Shown here piece after piece: positions 1-6,401 of a stretch of 35,499 nt of DNA. Origin of the DNA: Acidimicrobiaceae bacterium. Lineage in GTDB: Bacteria > Actinomycetota > Acidimicrobiia > Acidimicrobiales > Aldehydirespiratoraceae. The stretch's first letter is position 1. The number at the start of each line of letters is the position of its first letter. The notes beneath the pieces were generated by a model. That model saw only the letters and a list, made by a program, of their open reading frames with translations. It ran no database searches and was not told the DNA's origin. The stretch spans positions 1-35,499 of the forward strand of contig VYBO01000091.1 of NCBI GenBank assembly GCA_009844405.1, read 5' to 3'. The position numbers and the translations under genes are program-made.

Positions 1-271
1 GTGGGCCCGGCGTTGTGTATAAGACTCCGGGCGCGGGGCGCGGGCCGCGCGACGCGGGGGGCGGCTGGCGGAGGCGACGGTCGATGGCCGCCCGCGAATC
101 TGCGTCCGACAGCATCTCCCAGGCCAGGTTGATGCGACGCATCTGCTCGGCCGCCGCGGGGTCGTCTCCCCTAACGTCCGGATGAGTGCTCCGGGCCAGG
201 GCCACGTAGGCCCGCCTGATCTCGGATACAGGGGCGTCCCGGGCCACGCCCAGCACCGCGTACGGGTCCAT
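1..271 (-). CDS. J-domain (DnaJ-like) protein, 3' end outside window
   Basis: The minus strand stays open from about 301 to the window edge and encodes a J-domain. It begins MDPYAVLGVAR, has the HPD tripeptide that stimulates Hsp70 ATPase (in STHPDVRGDD), and has a typical helix III/IV stretch (INLAWEMLSDADSRAAID). J-domains recruit DnaK-type chaperones to particular clients. After about 70 residues the sequence becomes Pro/Arg/Gly rich and runs off the edge, so the rest of the protein is unseen. I chose the ATG at 271 because family members usually start just before the DPYxxLGV stretch; a GTG at 301 would add ten residues. No zinc-finger region is visible, so it is not shown to be a full DnaJ. 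Confidence 0.75.
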   Translation of the reverse strand, partial: MDPYAVLGVARDAPVSEIRRAYVALARSTHPDVRGDDPAAAEQMRRINLAWEMLSDADSRAAIDRRLRQPPPASRGPRPAPGVLYTTPGP

Positions 272-324
272 CCCGTCATCGTAGGTGCGGGCTACCGCCA
301 CTAGCCGAAATTGATGGCGTGCCG

Positions 325-342
325 GCCCCTACGGGGCAATTT
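325..342. terminator. Short GC hairpin, possible terminator
   Basis: GCCCC and GGGGC pair around a TAC loop and are followed on the plus strand by AATTT. It lies between the J-domain gene and the 139-bp repeats. The stem is only five pairs and the T-run is weak, so a terminator role is a guess. Confidence 0.25.
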
Positions 343-350
343 CTCACATT

Positions 351-629
351 AGAGCGAACGCGGATTGATCGGCAGGCAATCGCGGCGCGCGGTGGTCATT
401 TCCGCTCTTGTTCGCTGCGCTCACGGGCCGCTCGGGCCACGGCCCCGCCCCGAATGGGCCGGGTCGCCCGTCAATCCGCGGGGCCTCTTAGAGCGAGCGC
501 GGATTGATCGGCAGGCAATCGCGGCGCGCGGTGGTCATTTCCGCTCTTGTTCGCTGCGCTCACGGGCCGCTCGGGCCACCCCCCCGCCCCGAATGGGCCG
601 GGTCGCCCGTCAATCCGCGGGGCCTCTTA
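351..629 (-). repeat. Two tandem 139-bp copies of a gene-3'-end repeat with imperfect terminal inverted repeats
   Basis: Two nearly identical units (351-489 and 490-628/629) follow each other directly, with only a few substitutions. Within a unit, the left end GCGGATTGATCGGC and the right end GCCCGTCAATCCGC are imperfect inverted repeats, as in MITE-like elements. The core (for example 401-441) recurs at 6331-6401, 27851-27940 and 29144-29232. The right end of the second unit supplies the last six codons and the stop of ygfZ. No transposase is encoded. Open frames through it are low-complexity shadows. Confidence 0.85.
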
Positions 630-1485
630 GTTTCGACGAGGCCGGTGTGGCCAGCACGGTGGCCGGGATGCCGTCCACTTCCGCCGATGCAGGCGGCTCG
701 ACGCGGCGGTGCACCGGTCCGAGAGCCACGGTCACCGGCGCGTCGGGGTCAGCCGCAGCTGAGGTGATCTCTCCGACCGCCTTGCCGTCGACGGTGATCC
801 CGGCACCGGGCGACACTCCGTCGCCGCGGATCTCGAGCAGCCGCACCGGACGGGGCACGTTCCCGCCCCGGCTGTCGATGCGGGCCACCAACTCCTGCCC
901 GGTGTAGCACCCCTTGGTGAAGCTGACCGACGACTCCACCAGACCGGCGATCTCGGCCGGGATGGTGCGCTCGGTCAGCTCTCGGCCCATGGCCGGCCAG
1001 CCCGCCCGGATTCGGGCCGCTTCCATGGCCGCGGCCGAGGCTTCGGCGCCCGCTGGCAACGACACCTCCGGGCCCAGCAGGTCGACTCCTTCGAAGCCCG
1101 GCCACGCCACGGGGGCCCGCAGCTCGACTCGAACCGCATCCAGGCCATCCAGACCGCCGGATGAGCCCCTGATGCTCAGCATCTGCCAGCCCTCCAGGAT
1201 CTCGAAGGTCGCGTCGACCCTGAGCTTGAACAGCTCCAGGCGAGCTACCAGCGCTTCGGCGAATCCAGCGTCCAGGTCGACCAGGAACTCGTTCTCACTG
1301 CGCCGGGTGAGCCGGAACCAGGCGTCCACCTTGCCCTGGGGCGCGAGAACGAGCGACCACGCCGAGTCACCAGGCGAGACAGCTTCAACGTCCTGGGAGA
1401 TCTGGCCCTGCAGGAAGGCCGCGGCGTCCCCGCCGCTCGCCCGGACCACGTCCCTTGGCGCCAGGGCTGCGACGGTGGCCGTCAT
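610..1485 (-). CDS. ygfZ: YgfZ/GcvT-like folate-binding protein (Fe-S cluster repair/assembly)
   Basis: A protein of 291 residues of the YgfZ family (COG0354), tetrahydrofolate-binding proteins that support maintenance of certain Fe-S enzymes. The family signature KGCYTGQE is intact in FTKGCYTGQELVARIDSRGG, and the N-terminal fold has the usual FLQGQISQDV stretch. I placed the start at ATG 1485 because it overlaps the trpE stop by four bases (ATGA); the open frame extends 29 codons further upstream but those residues look like read-through of trpE. The last residues (KLRGPAD) and the TGA stop are encoded by the 139-bp repeat, so the native C-terminus may have been replaced. Translational coupling to trpE is inferred from the overlap. 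Confidence 0.9.
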   Translation of the reverse strand: MTATVAALAPRDVVRASGGDAAAFLQGQISQDVEAVSPGDSAWSLVLAPQGKVDAWFRLTRRSENEFLVDLDAGFAEALVARLELFKLRVDATFEILEGWQMLSIRGSSGGLDGLDAVRVELRAPVAWPGFEGVDLLGPEVSLPAGAEASAAAMEAARIRAGWPAMGRELTERTIPAEIAGLVESSVSFTKGCYTGQELVARIDSRGGNVPRPVRLLEIRGDGVSPGAGITVDGKAVGEITSAAADPDAPVTVALGPVHRRVEPPASAEVDGIPATVLATPASSKLRGPAD

Positions 1486-3014
1486 CCGATCCGGCTCGCC
1501 CGCATGCGGGCTGCGGTCATGCGCCGGGCCACAGGGACCGCAGCCAGCAGCGCCCGGGCCTTGTTCTCGCACTCGGCGTGTTCCTCCGCTGGCACGGAGT
1601 CGGCAACGATCCCCGCGCCGGCCTGCACCGAGGCCCGGCCGTCGCGCACCAGCATCGTGCGGATGGTGATGGCCGTGTCGATGTTGCCCGAGAAGTCGAT
1701 GTAGCCGACCACGCCCGCGTACGGACCGCGCTTGACCGGCTCCAATTCGTCGATGATCTCCATGGCCCTGACCTTCGGAGCGCCCGACACCGTGCCCGCC
1801 GGCAGGGTCGCTCTCAGCACGTCGATGGGCGTGGCCGTCGAGGCCAGCTTGCCCGACACCTGCGAGGTCAGGTGCATCACGTGGCTGTAGCGCTCGAGGG
1901 TCATCATCTCATCGAGGTTCAGGGATCCGAATTCCGCCACCCGACCGACGTCGTTGCGAGCCAAGTCGACGAGCATGACGTGCTCGGCGACCTCCTTGGG
2001 GTGCTCGGCCAGTTCGGCGGCCAGGCGTCGATCCTCGGCGTCGGTGTGGCCTCGGCGCCTGGTGCCGGCGATGGGCCGGCTGACGACCTTGCCGTTGAGG
2101 AGCTGGACCATGGGCTCGGGCGATCCGCCCACCACCTCCAGCCCGTCGTGGCGCAGGAAGTACATGTAGGGGCTGGGGTTGACCTGGCGCAGCACCCGGT
2201 AGGCGTCGAAGGCGTCGGCACCCAGCTCGAAGTCGTAGCGCTGGGACAGCACCACTTGGAACACGTCGCCCGCGAGGATGTACTCCCGGGCCGCCTCCAC
2301 CGCGCGCGAGTAGAGCTCCAGGCCCATGGTCGAGGTGGTCGCTACCGGTTCCGTTCCGCCGGTGTCGGACGGTTCGGGCGGCGCCACCAGGGGCTCGTCG
2401 AGGGGCTTGGCCCCGTCGGCCGCGATGGCCTCCACCCGCAGGACAGTCTCGTAGTAGAGCCGGTCGATAGTCCGGTCGTCGGCCCCAGCGGGAACGAGCA
2501 CGTTGGATATCAGGGTGGCCCGCTGGCGCCAGTGGTCGTACACCGCCAGCTCGCCGATCAGTGACATCACCCCGTCGGGATGGCCCGAGTCGTCGAAGGG
2601 CACGTCGGGCAGGTGCTCCACCTCCCGCACGATGTCGTATCCGAGAAAGCCGACCAGGCCTCCATGCAGCGGGGGAAGGCCCTCGATCGACGGCGCCTTG
2701 TAATGGTCAAGCAGCACCTCCAGCGCGGTGAGCATGCCTTCGTGCCGGGGGACGTCGACGCCGAGGGGGCCGGTGACCTCCACATGCCGGCCGTGGGCCA
2801 CCAGGGTGGCGATTGGGTTGCGGCCCATGAACGACCAGCGGCTCCAGCGCTCGCCGTGCTCCACCGACTCCAGCAGGAAGCCGTCGCCGGATCCGACCAC
2901 CCGCGCGAAGGCGGCCACCGGCGTGGTCAGGTCGGCCAGCACCTCCCGCCAGACCGGGACCACCCGGTAGGCGCGGGCCAGCGCCCGGAACTCTTCCTGG
3001 GTGGGCTGAATCAT
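1482..3014 (-). CDS. trpE: Anthranilate synthase component I
   Basis: A 510-residue chorismate-utilising enzyme that makes anthranilate, the first step of tryptophan synthesis, using ammonia from a TrpG-type subunit not seen here. The tryptophan-feedback motif LLES is at residues 47-50. The C-terminal chorismate-binding domain shows GGSPEPMVQLLNG, RPIAGTRRRG, LVDLARNDVGRVAEFG, PAGTVSGAPK and a final GAGIVADSVPAEEHAEC segment. The length is normal for TrpE. The gene lies 15 bp after hisI and overlaps ygfZ by ATGA. The hisI-trpE adjacency is common in actinobacteria. The LLES motif makes TrpE more likely than PabB. Confidence 0.95.
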   Translation of the reverse strand: MIQPTQEEFRALARAYRVVPVWREVLADLTTPVAAFARVVGSGDGFLLESVEHGERWSRWSFMGRNPIATLVAHGRHVEVTGPLGVDVPRHEGMLTALEVLLDHYKAPSIEGLPPLHGGLVGFLGYDIVREVEHLPDVPFDDSGHPDGVMSLIGELAVYDHWRQRATLISNVLVPAGADDRTIDRLYYETVLRVEAIAADGAKPLDEPLVAPPEPSDTGGTEPVATTSTMGLELYSRAVEAAREYILAGDVFQVVLSQRYDFELGADAFDAYRVLRQVNPSPYMYFLRHDGLEVVGGSPEPMVQLLNGKVVSRPIAGTRRRGHTDAEDRRLAAELAEHPKEVAEHVMLVDLARNDVGRVAEFGSLNLDEMMTLERYSHVMHLTSQVSGKLASTATPIDVLRATLPAGTVSGAPKVRAMEIIDELEPVKRGPYAGVVGYIDFSGNIDTAITIRTMLVRDGRASVQAGAGIVADSVPAEEHAECENKARALLAAVPVARRMTAARMRASRIG

Positions 3015-3029
3015 GGCCGGACCCGGCCG

Positions 3030-3404
3030 TCAGCCGCCGTCAGCCGGAGCGGATCCGTCGAACGACCGGAAGAAGCACGAGTACCTGCCGGTGTGGCATG
3101 CGCCGCCGCCCTCCTGGTCGACCACGAACAGCAGGGTGTCGCCGTCGCAGTCGTAGTAGGCCTCTCGCAGCCACTGCCGCTCCCCCGAGGTCTCGCCCTT
3201 GCGCCACACCTCCTGGCGCGACCGGCTCCAGAACACGGTCCGGCCCTCGGCCAGGGTCAGGGCCAGGGTCTCGGCGCTCATCCAGGCCATCATCAGCACG
3301 GCCCGGGTGGAGGCGTCCTGCACGATGGCGGCCACCAGCCCGTCGTCGTTGTACTTGACGGCCGCGAGAGCCTCCTCGCCGGCGTTGATAGCTACTCCAG
3401 TCAC
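3030..3404 (-). CDS. hisI: Phosphoribosyl-AMP cyclohydrolase
   Basis: About 124 residues. HisI opens the adenine ring of PR-AMP, the third step of histidine synthesis. The zinc/magnesium centre is clear: [11 protein letters not shown] followed by [14 protein letters not shown], giving the three conserved cysteines and the Asp cluster. [14 protein letters not shown] and [17 protein letters not shown] are also typical. I chose the GTG at 3404, preceded by GAAAGG, because residues upstream in the open frame are Arg-rich and unlike the family. There is no fused HisE domain. It leads into trpE. The other his genes of this window lie 17 kb away, and hisG and hisE are absent from it. Confidence 0.92.
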   Translation of the reverse strand: MTGVAINAGEEALAAVKYNDDGLVAAIVQDASTRAVLMMAWMSAETLALTLAEGRTVFWSRSRQEVWRKGETSGERQWLREAYYDCDGDTLLFVVDQEGGGACHTGRYSCFFRSFDGSAPADGG

Positions 3405-3551
3405 GCCTTTCAGCCTATGGGTTCGGCGGCACCGCACGGCCGCGGCGAAGATTCGCCCGCGACCGCTCGGTGACATGTTCAGGCGAGAGCCGCGTCGTGG
3501 CGCTGTCGTACGATCTCGAAGCAGAGTTCGTGCGGCTCAGTAGAGGTTGTG
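3405..3551. other. Intergenic, no gene seen
   Basis: This 147-bp stretch separates hisI from the first toxin gene. It should hold the hisI-trpE-ygfZ promoter on the minus strand, but I cannot point to clear -35/-10 boxes. Seven-base arms GAGCCGC and GCGGCTC occur about 40 bp apart near 3487-3538 with no known meaning. Confidence 0.3.
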
Positions 3552-3863
3552 TCAGCAGGCTGCCGCGGCGCGCAGCGCCTCGCATATCTGGCGGTGGCCG
3601 CCTGCTGGGAGCGCGCCGAGTCTGCGCTTGAGCAGTGACTTGTGCACGGCAGCAAGAGTGTCGAACGAGGCGACGCTGGGTCGGTGAAGCCCGTTGCTGC
3701 GGCCTACCGGGATGCAGGTGGGAATGTCGCGGATGGTGGATGTCACCGGGGCGACGAGCACGCTGTTGAGTACAGGGATGGCCTCATCGCGCGTCACCAC
3801 TAGGGCAGGGCGGTTCTGGCCGGCGGGGGTCTCCATGAGCCACAGTTCTCCTTGGGCTACCAC
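3552..3863 (-). CDS. MazF/PemK-type toxin (mRNA interferase)
   Basis: About 103 residues of the MazF/PemK fold, a ribosome-independent RNase neutralised by a cognate antitoxin. The start matches the family (GELWLMETPAGQNRPALVVTRDE), followed by the hydrophobic strand SVLVAPVTSTIRDIPTCIPV and a C-terminal helix (VHKSLLKRRLGALP). The chosen GTG at 3863 overlaps the antitoxin stop by seven bases, as expected for an antitoxin-first operon; the frame continues far upstream but that part is a shadow of the antitoxin. The cleavage sequence cannot be deduced. Confidence 0.85.
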   Translation of the reverse strand: MVAQGELWLMETPAGQNRPALVVTRDEAIPVLNSVLVAPVTSTIRDIPTCIPVGRSNGLHRPSVASFDTLAAVHKSLLKRRLGALPAGGHRQICEALRAAAAC

Positions 3864-4108
3864 GGCTCGGCCTCGACCATGGCGATTCCGTTCGCTAGGG
3901 CCGTCGCGTCGTCGGTTGCGCTCTGGGGCTGCCGCCCGTACGAGTCGGCGATCATCCGCCCGACCCGTTCGCGTTCCACGGAGTCGGCGAGGCAGTCCAA
4001 GGCCTTGCGGATCACTTCGGAGCGGTTCCCGCCGATCCCCTCGGCGACCAACCGGTCGAGGGTCTGCATCTGGTCGGCGGTGAACCTGGTCGGAACAGCG
4101 GTTGTCAT
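3857..4108 (-). CDS. Ribbon-helix-helix antitoxin
   Basis: About 83 residues. The N-terminal part (TTAVPTRFTADQMQTLDRLVAEGIGGNRSEVIRKALDCLAD) is a ribbon-helix-helix DNA-binding domain of the CopG/MetJ type; the GNRSEVIRKAL segment forms the second helix. The C-terminal tail, rich in Gln, Asp and Glu, is expected to wrap and inhibit the toxin. It directly precedes and overlaps the MazF-type gene. The ATG at 4108 lies inside the promoter/operator palindrome, which suggests autoregulation. Its antitoxin fold differs from the AbrB-type antitoxin at 26146-26403. Confidence 0.85.
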   Translation of the reverse strand: MTTAVPTRFTADQMQTLDRLVAEGIGGNRSEVIRKALDCLADSVERERVGRMIADSYGRQPQSATDDATALANGIAMVEAEPW

Positions 4109-4120
4109 ACAATCAGTATA
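4107..4120 (-). promoter_or_regulatory. Antitoxin promoter/operator, probably leaderless transcript
   Basis: On the minus strand TATACT (4120-4115) sits seven bases before the antitoxin ATG, so transcription would begin at or next to the start codon. The same bases form ATAC-AATCA-GTAT (4107-4119), a palindrome suited to a ribbon-helix-helix dimer. The AT-rich patch stands out from its GC-rich surroundings. No convincing -35 box is seen. Confidence 0.45.
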
Positions 4121-4200
4121 CGCAGTTCCCACGGCGTCCATGCCAGTTTGGCTCGCAAGCACGGCTAGGGCTTGCCCACCGAACTACGGGAGATGTGCTT

Positions 4201-4686
4201 GTGAAGATCATTCTCTGCGACCTCAACGCGACGCTGAGCCGCAACTTTAGGGACGTCTTCGCTGCGGCGGGGCCCCTGAGGATGGCGCGGACCATCCTGG
4301 AGGTCGAGCAGTATCGCCCGGAGCTGGTCGAGTGGCTCTCGGAGGCGGGCCGGCACGGCTGGGAGACGCACCTGTTCACGGTCCGCGATGCGCGTTGGGC
4401 CGAGACGACGCTGGAGTCGATCCGGTCGAAGACGGGGTGGCAGCCCGACAACTGGTGGTTCAACGACACGCAGATACCGGGCAAGGAAGCGGCGCGGGTG
4501 AAGGAGGCGCTCTTCGACAGGGTGCTCGTCGAGTGCGCGTCCTCCGGCCTGTTCGGTCTCGAGTCCAACGACGCTGTTCGAAGGATGTACCGGCGACGCC
4601 ACGTCGCATGCCAACGAGGCACCGAACCCCTTCCCGGCATGGCCGAAGTGGAGGAACTCGGGCGCTGGCCGCCTCGCGCCGCCTGA
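4201..4686 (+). CDS. HAD-superfamily-like protein, small
   Basis: About 161 residues. The start VKIILCDLNATLS resembles HAD motif I (DxDxT), but the second Asp is Asn (D7-L-N9-A-T11). A strand ending in LFTVRD could be motif II, PGKEAARVKEALFD supplies lysines for motif III, and LESNDAVRRMYRR resembles the motif IV/exit helix. The GTG at 4201 is preceded by GGGAG at eight bases; an in-frame ATG at 4102 would add 33 unlikely residues overlapping the antitoxin promoter. The altered acid usually separates phosphatases from other HAD chemistry, so hydrolase activity is uncertain. The gene stands alone on the plus strand among defence-like genes. Confidence 0.6.
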   Translation: MKIILCDLNATLSRNFRDVFAAAGPLRMARTILEVEQYRPELVEWLSEAGRHGWETHLFTVRDARWAETTLESIRSKTGWQPDNWWFNDTQIPGKEAARVKEALFDRVLVECASSGLFGLESNDAVRRMYRRRHVACQRGTEPLPGMAEVEELGRWPPRAA

Positions 4687-4956
4687 TCGGTCGCCAACGC
4701 CGCGCCGCTAACCGTATGGCGCTCGTGAGACGGGCTCCGGCCGGCGCTGCGGCGTATCTGTCCACGCCTGAGAGACGGCGCCTCCGGTGGATCGACCCGC
4801 CCGACCTGCTCGCCGGCGCTGCGGCGTATCTGTCCACGCCTGGGAGACGGCGCCTCCGCTCGCGGCCCGGGGGGTCACGGGTACGTGCTTCTGCGGGCTG
4901 CACGGCACCTGCAACCGAGTAGCGCCGCCCCTCGCATCCGGCGCAGTGACCGCTGG
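4687..4956. other. Non-coding stretch between HAD-like and Uma2 genes
   Basis: These 270 bp separate two convergent genes. They contain the two 46-bp repeats listed separately. Open frames through it are arginine/alanine-rich shadows. Confidence 0.5.
4741..4858. repeat. Two 46-bp direct repeats with nested hairpins
   Basis: Units at 4741-4786 and 4813-4858 differ at one base and are 72 bp apart. Each has inner arms GGCGT/ACGCC around an eight-base loop and outer arms GGCGC/GCGCC, so each could fold as a nested hairpin. They lie between convergent genes. Bidirectional termination or an RNA/protein binding site are both possible. Confidence 0.7.
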
Positions 4957-5676
4957 TCAGGGGGAGTCGCCCAGGCGGGCCCGGAGTTCTGCGAGTTCTG
5001 CTTCCGCGGTCTGCCGGGCAGCGGCCTCGGCGCCGGCTCGGGCTTCGGCGGTTTCGGCTCGTGCTATCTGGTCGTCGTGGTCGAGGAGCCAGGCGCCTGC
5101 GGCGATGTCCCAGAGCCTCAGCCTGGGTGGACGCCAGCAAAGGTCCAGGCCCAGCGCCTCGCTGCGGCCGCGCAGTCCGTCGCCGTCGGGGGCGACCCGG
5201 ATCGGCGTCCAGCGGCCCGAGCGTCGAAGGTCGCCTTGAAGCGGCGGGTCCAGCAGCTCGCCGCCGGTGGGGTCGAAGCGCCAGTACTCGTCCACGCCGA
5301 GCTCGGCGTACTTGGCCGGCTTCACCTCCAGATCCGTGCGCACCGTCTCGGCCGACGCGATCTCCAGCGCGAAGCACGGTGCCGCGCCGGCCGCCCACAC
5401 CCTGTAGGAGGGCTGGTTCTCTACCGCGGCGACATCCACCCCGAACGCCACCGCGATGTCGGGCGCCACCACAACTCTGGGGTCGCCCTCGCGGTAGTAG
5501 ATGTTGAGGTCACTGCACACCCAGGCGCCTTCGGCGCCGGAACGGCCCGCGTGCCATTGCCGCAGAGCCACCAGCAATTCCACGCGGCGCCGCGTCTGCA
5601 GGTCTCCCTCCGGCACTCGCGGTCCCTCCGGGTAGTCGATTTCCACCTCGGGAGGACCAGCCACTATCGAGCTCAT
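4957..5676 (-). CDS. Uma2-family (DUF820) PD-(D/E)XK nuclease-like protein
   Basis: About 239 residues of the Uma2/DUF820 family, which have a restriction-endonuclease-like fold and are abundant but poorly understood. The expected elements are seen in order: VVVAPDIAVAF (PD), FALEIASAETVRTD (E-x-x-S), then LEVKPAKYAELGVDEYW (catalytic Lys and YxxxGVxEYW), and a strand with DP near GGELLDPP. After residue 205 it ends in an Ala/Glu-rich coiled coil (AETAEARAGAEAA). The ATG at 5676 has GGAGGT six bases upstream. Function in the cell is not known; mobile-element or defence roles have been proposed for relatives. Confidence 0.82.
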   Translation of the reverse strand: MSSIVAGPPEVEIDYPEGPRVPEGDLQTRRRVELLVALRQWHAGRSGAEGAWVCSDLNIYYREGDPRVVVAPDIAVAFGVDVAAVENQPSYRVWAAGAAPCFALEIASAETVRTDLEVKPAKYAELGVDEYWRFDPTGGELLDPPLQGDLRRSGRWTPIRVAPDGDGLRGRSEALGLDLCWRPPRLRLWDIAAGAWLLDHDDQIARAETAEARAGAEAAARQTAEAELAELRARLGDSP

Positions 5677-5860
5677 CAGCGCACCTCCGACTCGCTGACG
5701 CGACGCTACTCCGACCCTCGATATGCCACAACCCATACTGATCAAAACAGACTGATCACCCACGAAAGTGGCTGGCAAGAAGGATCATCTCGGCACCCGA
5801 CCCGGGGCTTGGCGGGTGCGGCCCGCTGCCGGCGGCCGGTCTGGGCTGCGGGGCTCCTGG
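5677..5860. other. Intergenic region upstream of the Uma2 gene
   Basis: About 184 bp. Two TGATCA palindromes lie close together near 5737-5757 in an AT-richer patch, which could be part of the Uma2 promoter/operator on the minus strand. The rest is GC-rich and featureless. Confidence 0.3.
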
Positions 5861-6286
5861 CTACAGGTACAGGCCGGTGCTGCCTTTGTCGAGGCGCTCC
5901 GCGGCCACGGCGTGGATGTCGCGCTCGCGGAGGATGATGTAATCGCGGCCCCGGACCTCCACCTCGTAGCGGTCCTCGGGATTGAACAGCACCCGATCGC
6001 CCCTCTCCATGTTGCGGACGTTGGGGCCGACCGCCACCACCTCGGCCCAGGTGAGGCGCTTGCCCACCTGGGCGGTGGCCGGGATGAGGATGCCGCCGGT
6101 CGAGCGGCGCTCGCCCTCGGCCTCGCCCACGGCCACCAGGATCCGGTCGTTCAGCATCTTGACCGGCAGGCGGTCGTCGTCGTGGGGCCCGGGCGCGGAG
6201 TCGTTGCGGGCCTCGGCGTTGGGGGCCGCCGGCGGGGCGGCCTTGGCGGACCGTGCCGTGGCCGTCTGTGTCTTGGCGGGAGTCAC
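5861..6286 (-). CDS. GroES-like co-chaperonin paralogue with N-terminal extension
   Basis: The last 98 residues form a Cpn10/GroES domain: MLNDRILVAV, then GGILIPATAQVGKRLTWAEVVAVGPN, GDRVLFNPEDRYEVEVRGRDYIILRERDIHAV. The mobile-loop region (EAEGERRSTGGILIP) is present. Upstream is an Ala/Pro-rich extension of about 43 residues if the GTG at 6286 is used; an ATG at 6157 would give a classical 98-residue GroES but lacks a clear ribosome site. The open frame reaches 6370, but those residues come from the repeat at 6331-6401. No groEL lies nearby and the gene follows the ABC operon, so it is probably a second, divergent GroES. Confidence 0.8.
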   Translation of the reverse strand: MTPAKTQTATARSAKAAPPAAPNAEARNDSAPGPHDDDRLPVKMLNDRILVAVGEAEGERRSTGGILIPATAQVGKRLTWAEVVAVGPNVRNMERGDRVLFNPEDRYEVEVRGRDYIILRERDIHAVAAERLDKGSTGLYL

Positions 6287-6330
6287 GGACGACAACCGTA
6301 CCGGTCGCGTCGCCGGACCGGCTGCGGTCT

Positions 6331-6401
6331 CCCGCTCTTGTTCGCTGCGCTCGCGGGCCGGTCGGGCCACGGCCTCGCTCCGCTCGGCCTCCGGGCCCTT
6401 A
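6331..6401 (-). repeat. Gene-3'-end repeat, copy at the ABC ATPase stop
   Basis: A shorter copy of the family seen at 351-629. Read in the direction of the ATPase gene it begins with that gene's TAA stop and runs through GGCCGTGGCC, GCGAGCGCAGCGAAC and AAGAGCGGGAG. It fills almost the whole gap between the ATPase and the GroES-like gene. Confidence 0.8.

Noticed and set aside
365-907. Plus-strand frames through the tandem 139-bp repeats
   Set aside because: They consist of the repeat translated (SCSLRSRAARAT and similar) plus antisense ygfZ; no independent support.
3014-3050. Bridging mini-ORF between hisI and trpE like those in the his operon
   Set aside because: The 15-bp spacer only has a 10-bp tandem repeat (CGGCTGACGG); no frame ends on the trpE start.
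4741-4858. Possible CRISPR array from the two 46-bp repeats
   Set aside because: Only two copies with a single 26-bp gap, no cas genes, and each unit folds on itself more than usual.
4332-5937. Overlapping frames around the 46-bp repeats on both strands
   Set aside because: Arg/Ala-rich shadows; the repeats look like non-coding hairpins.
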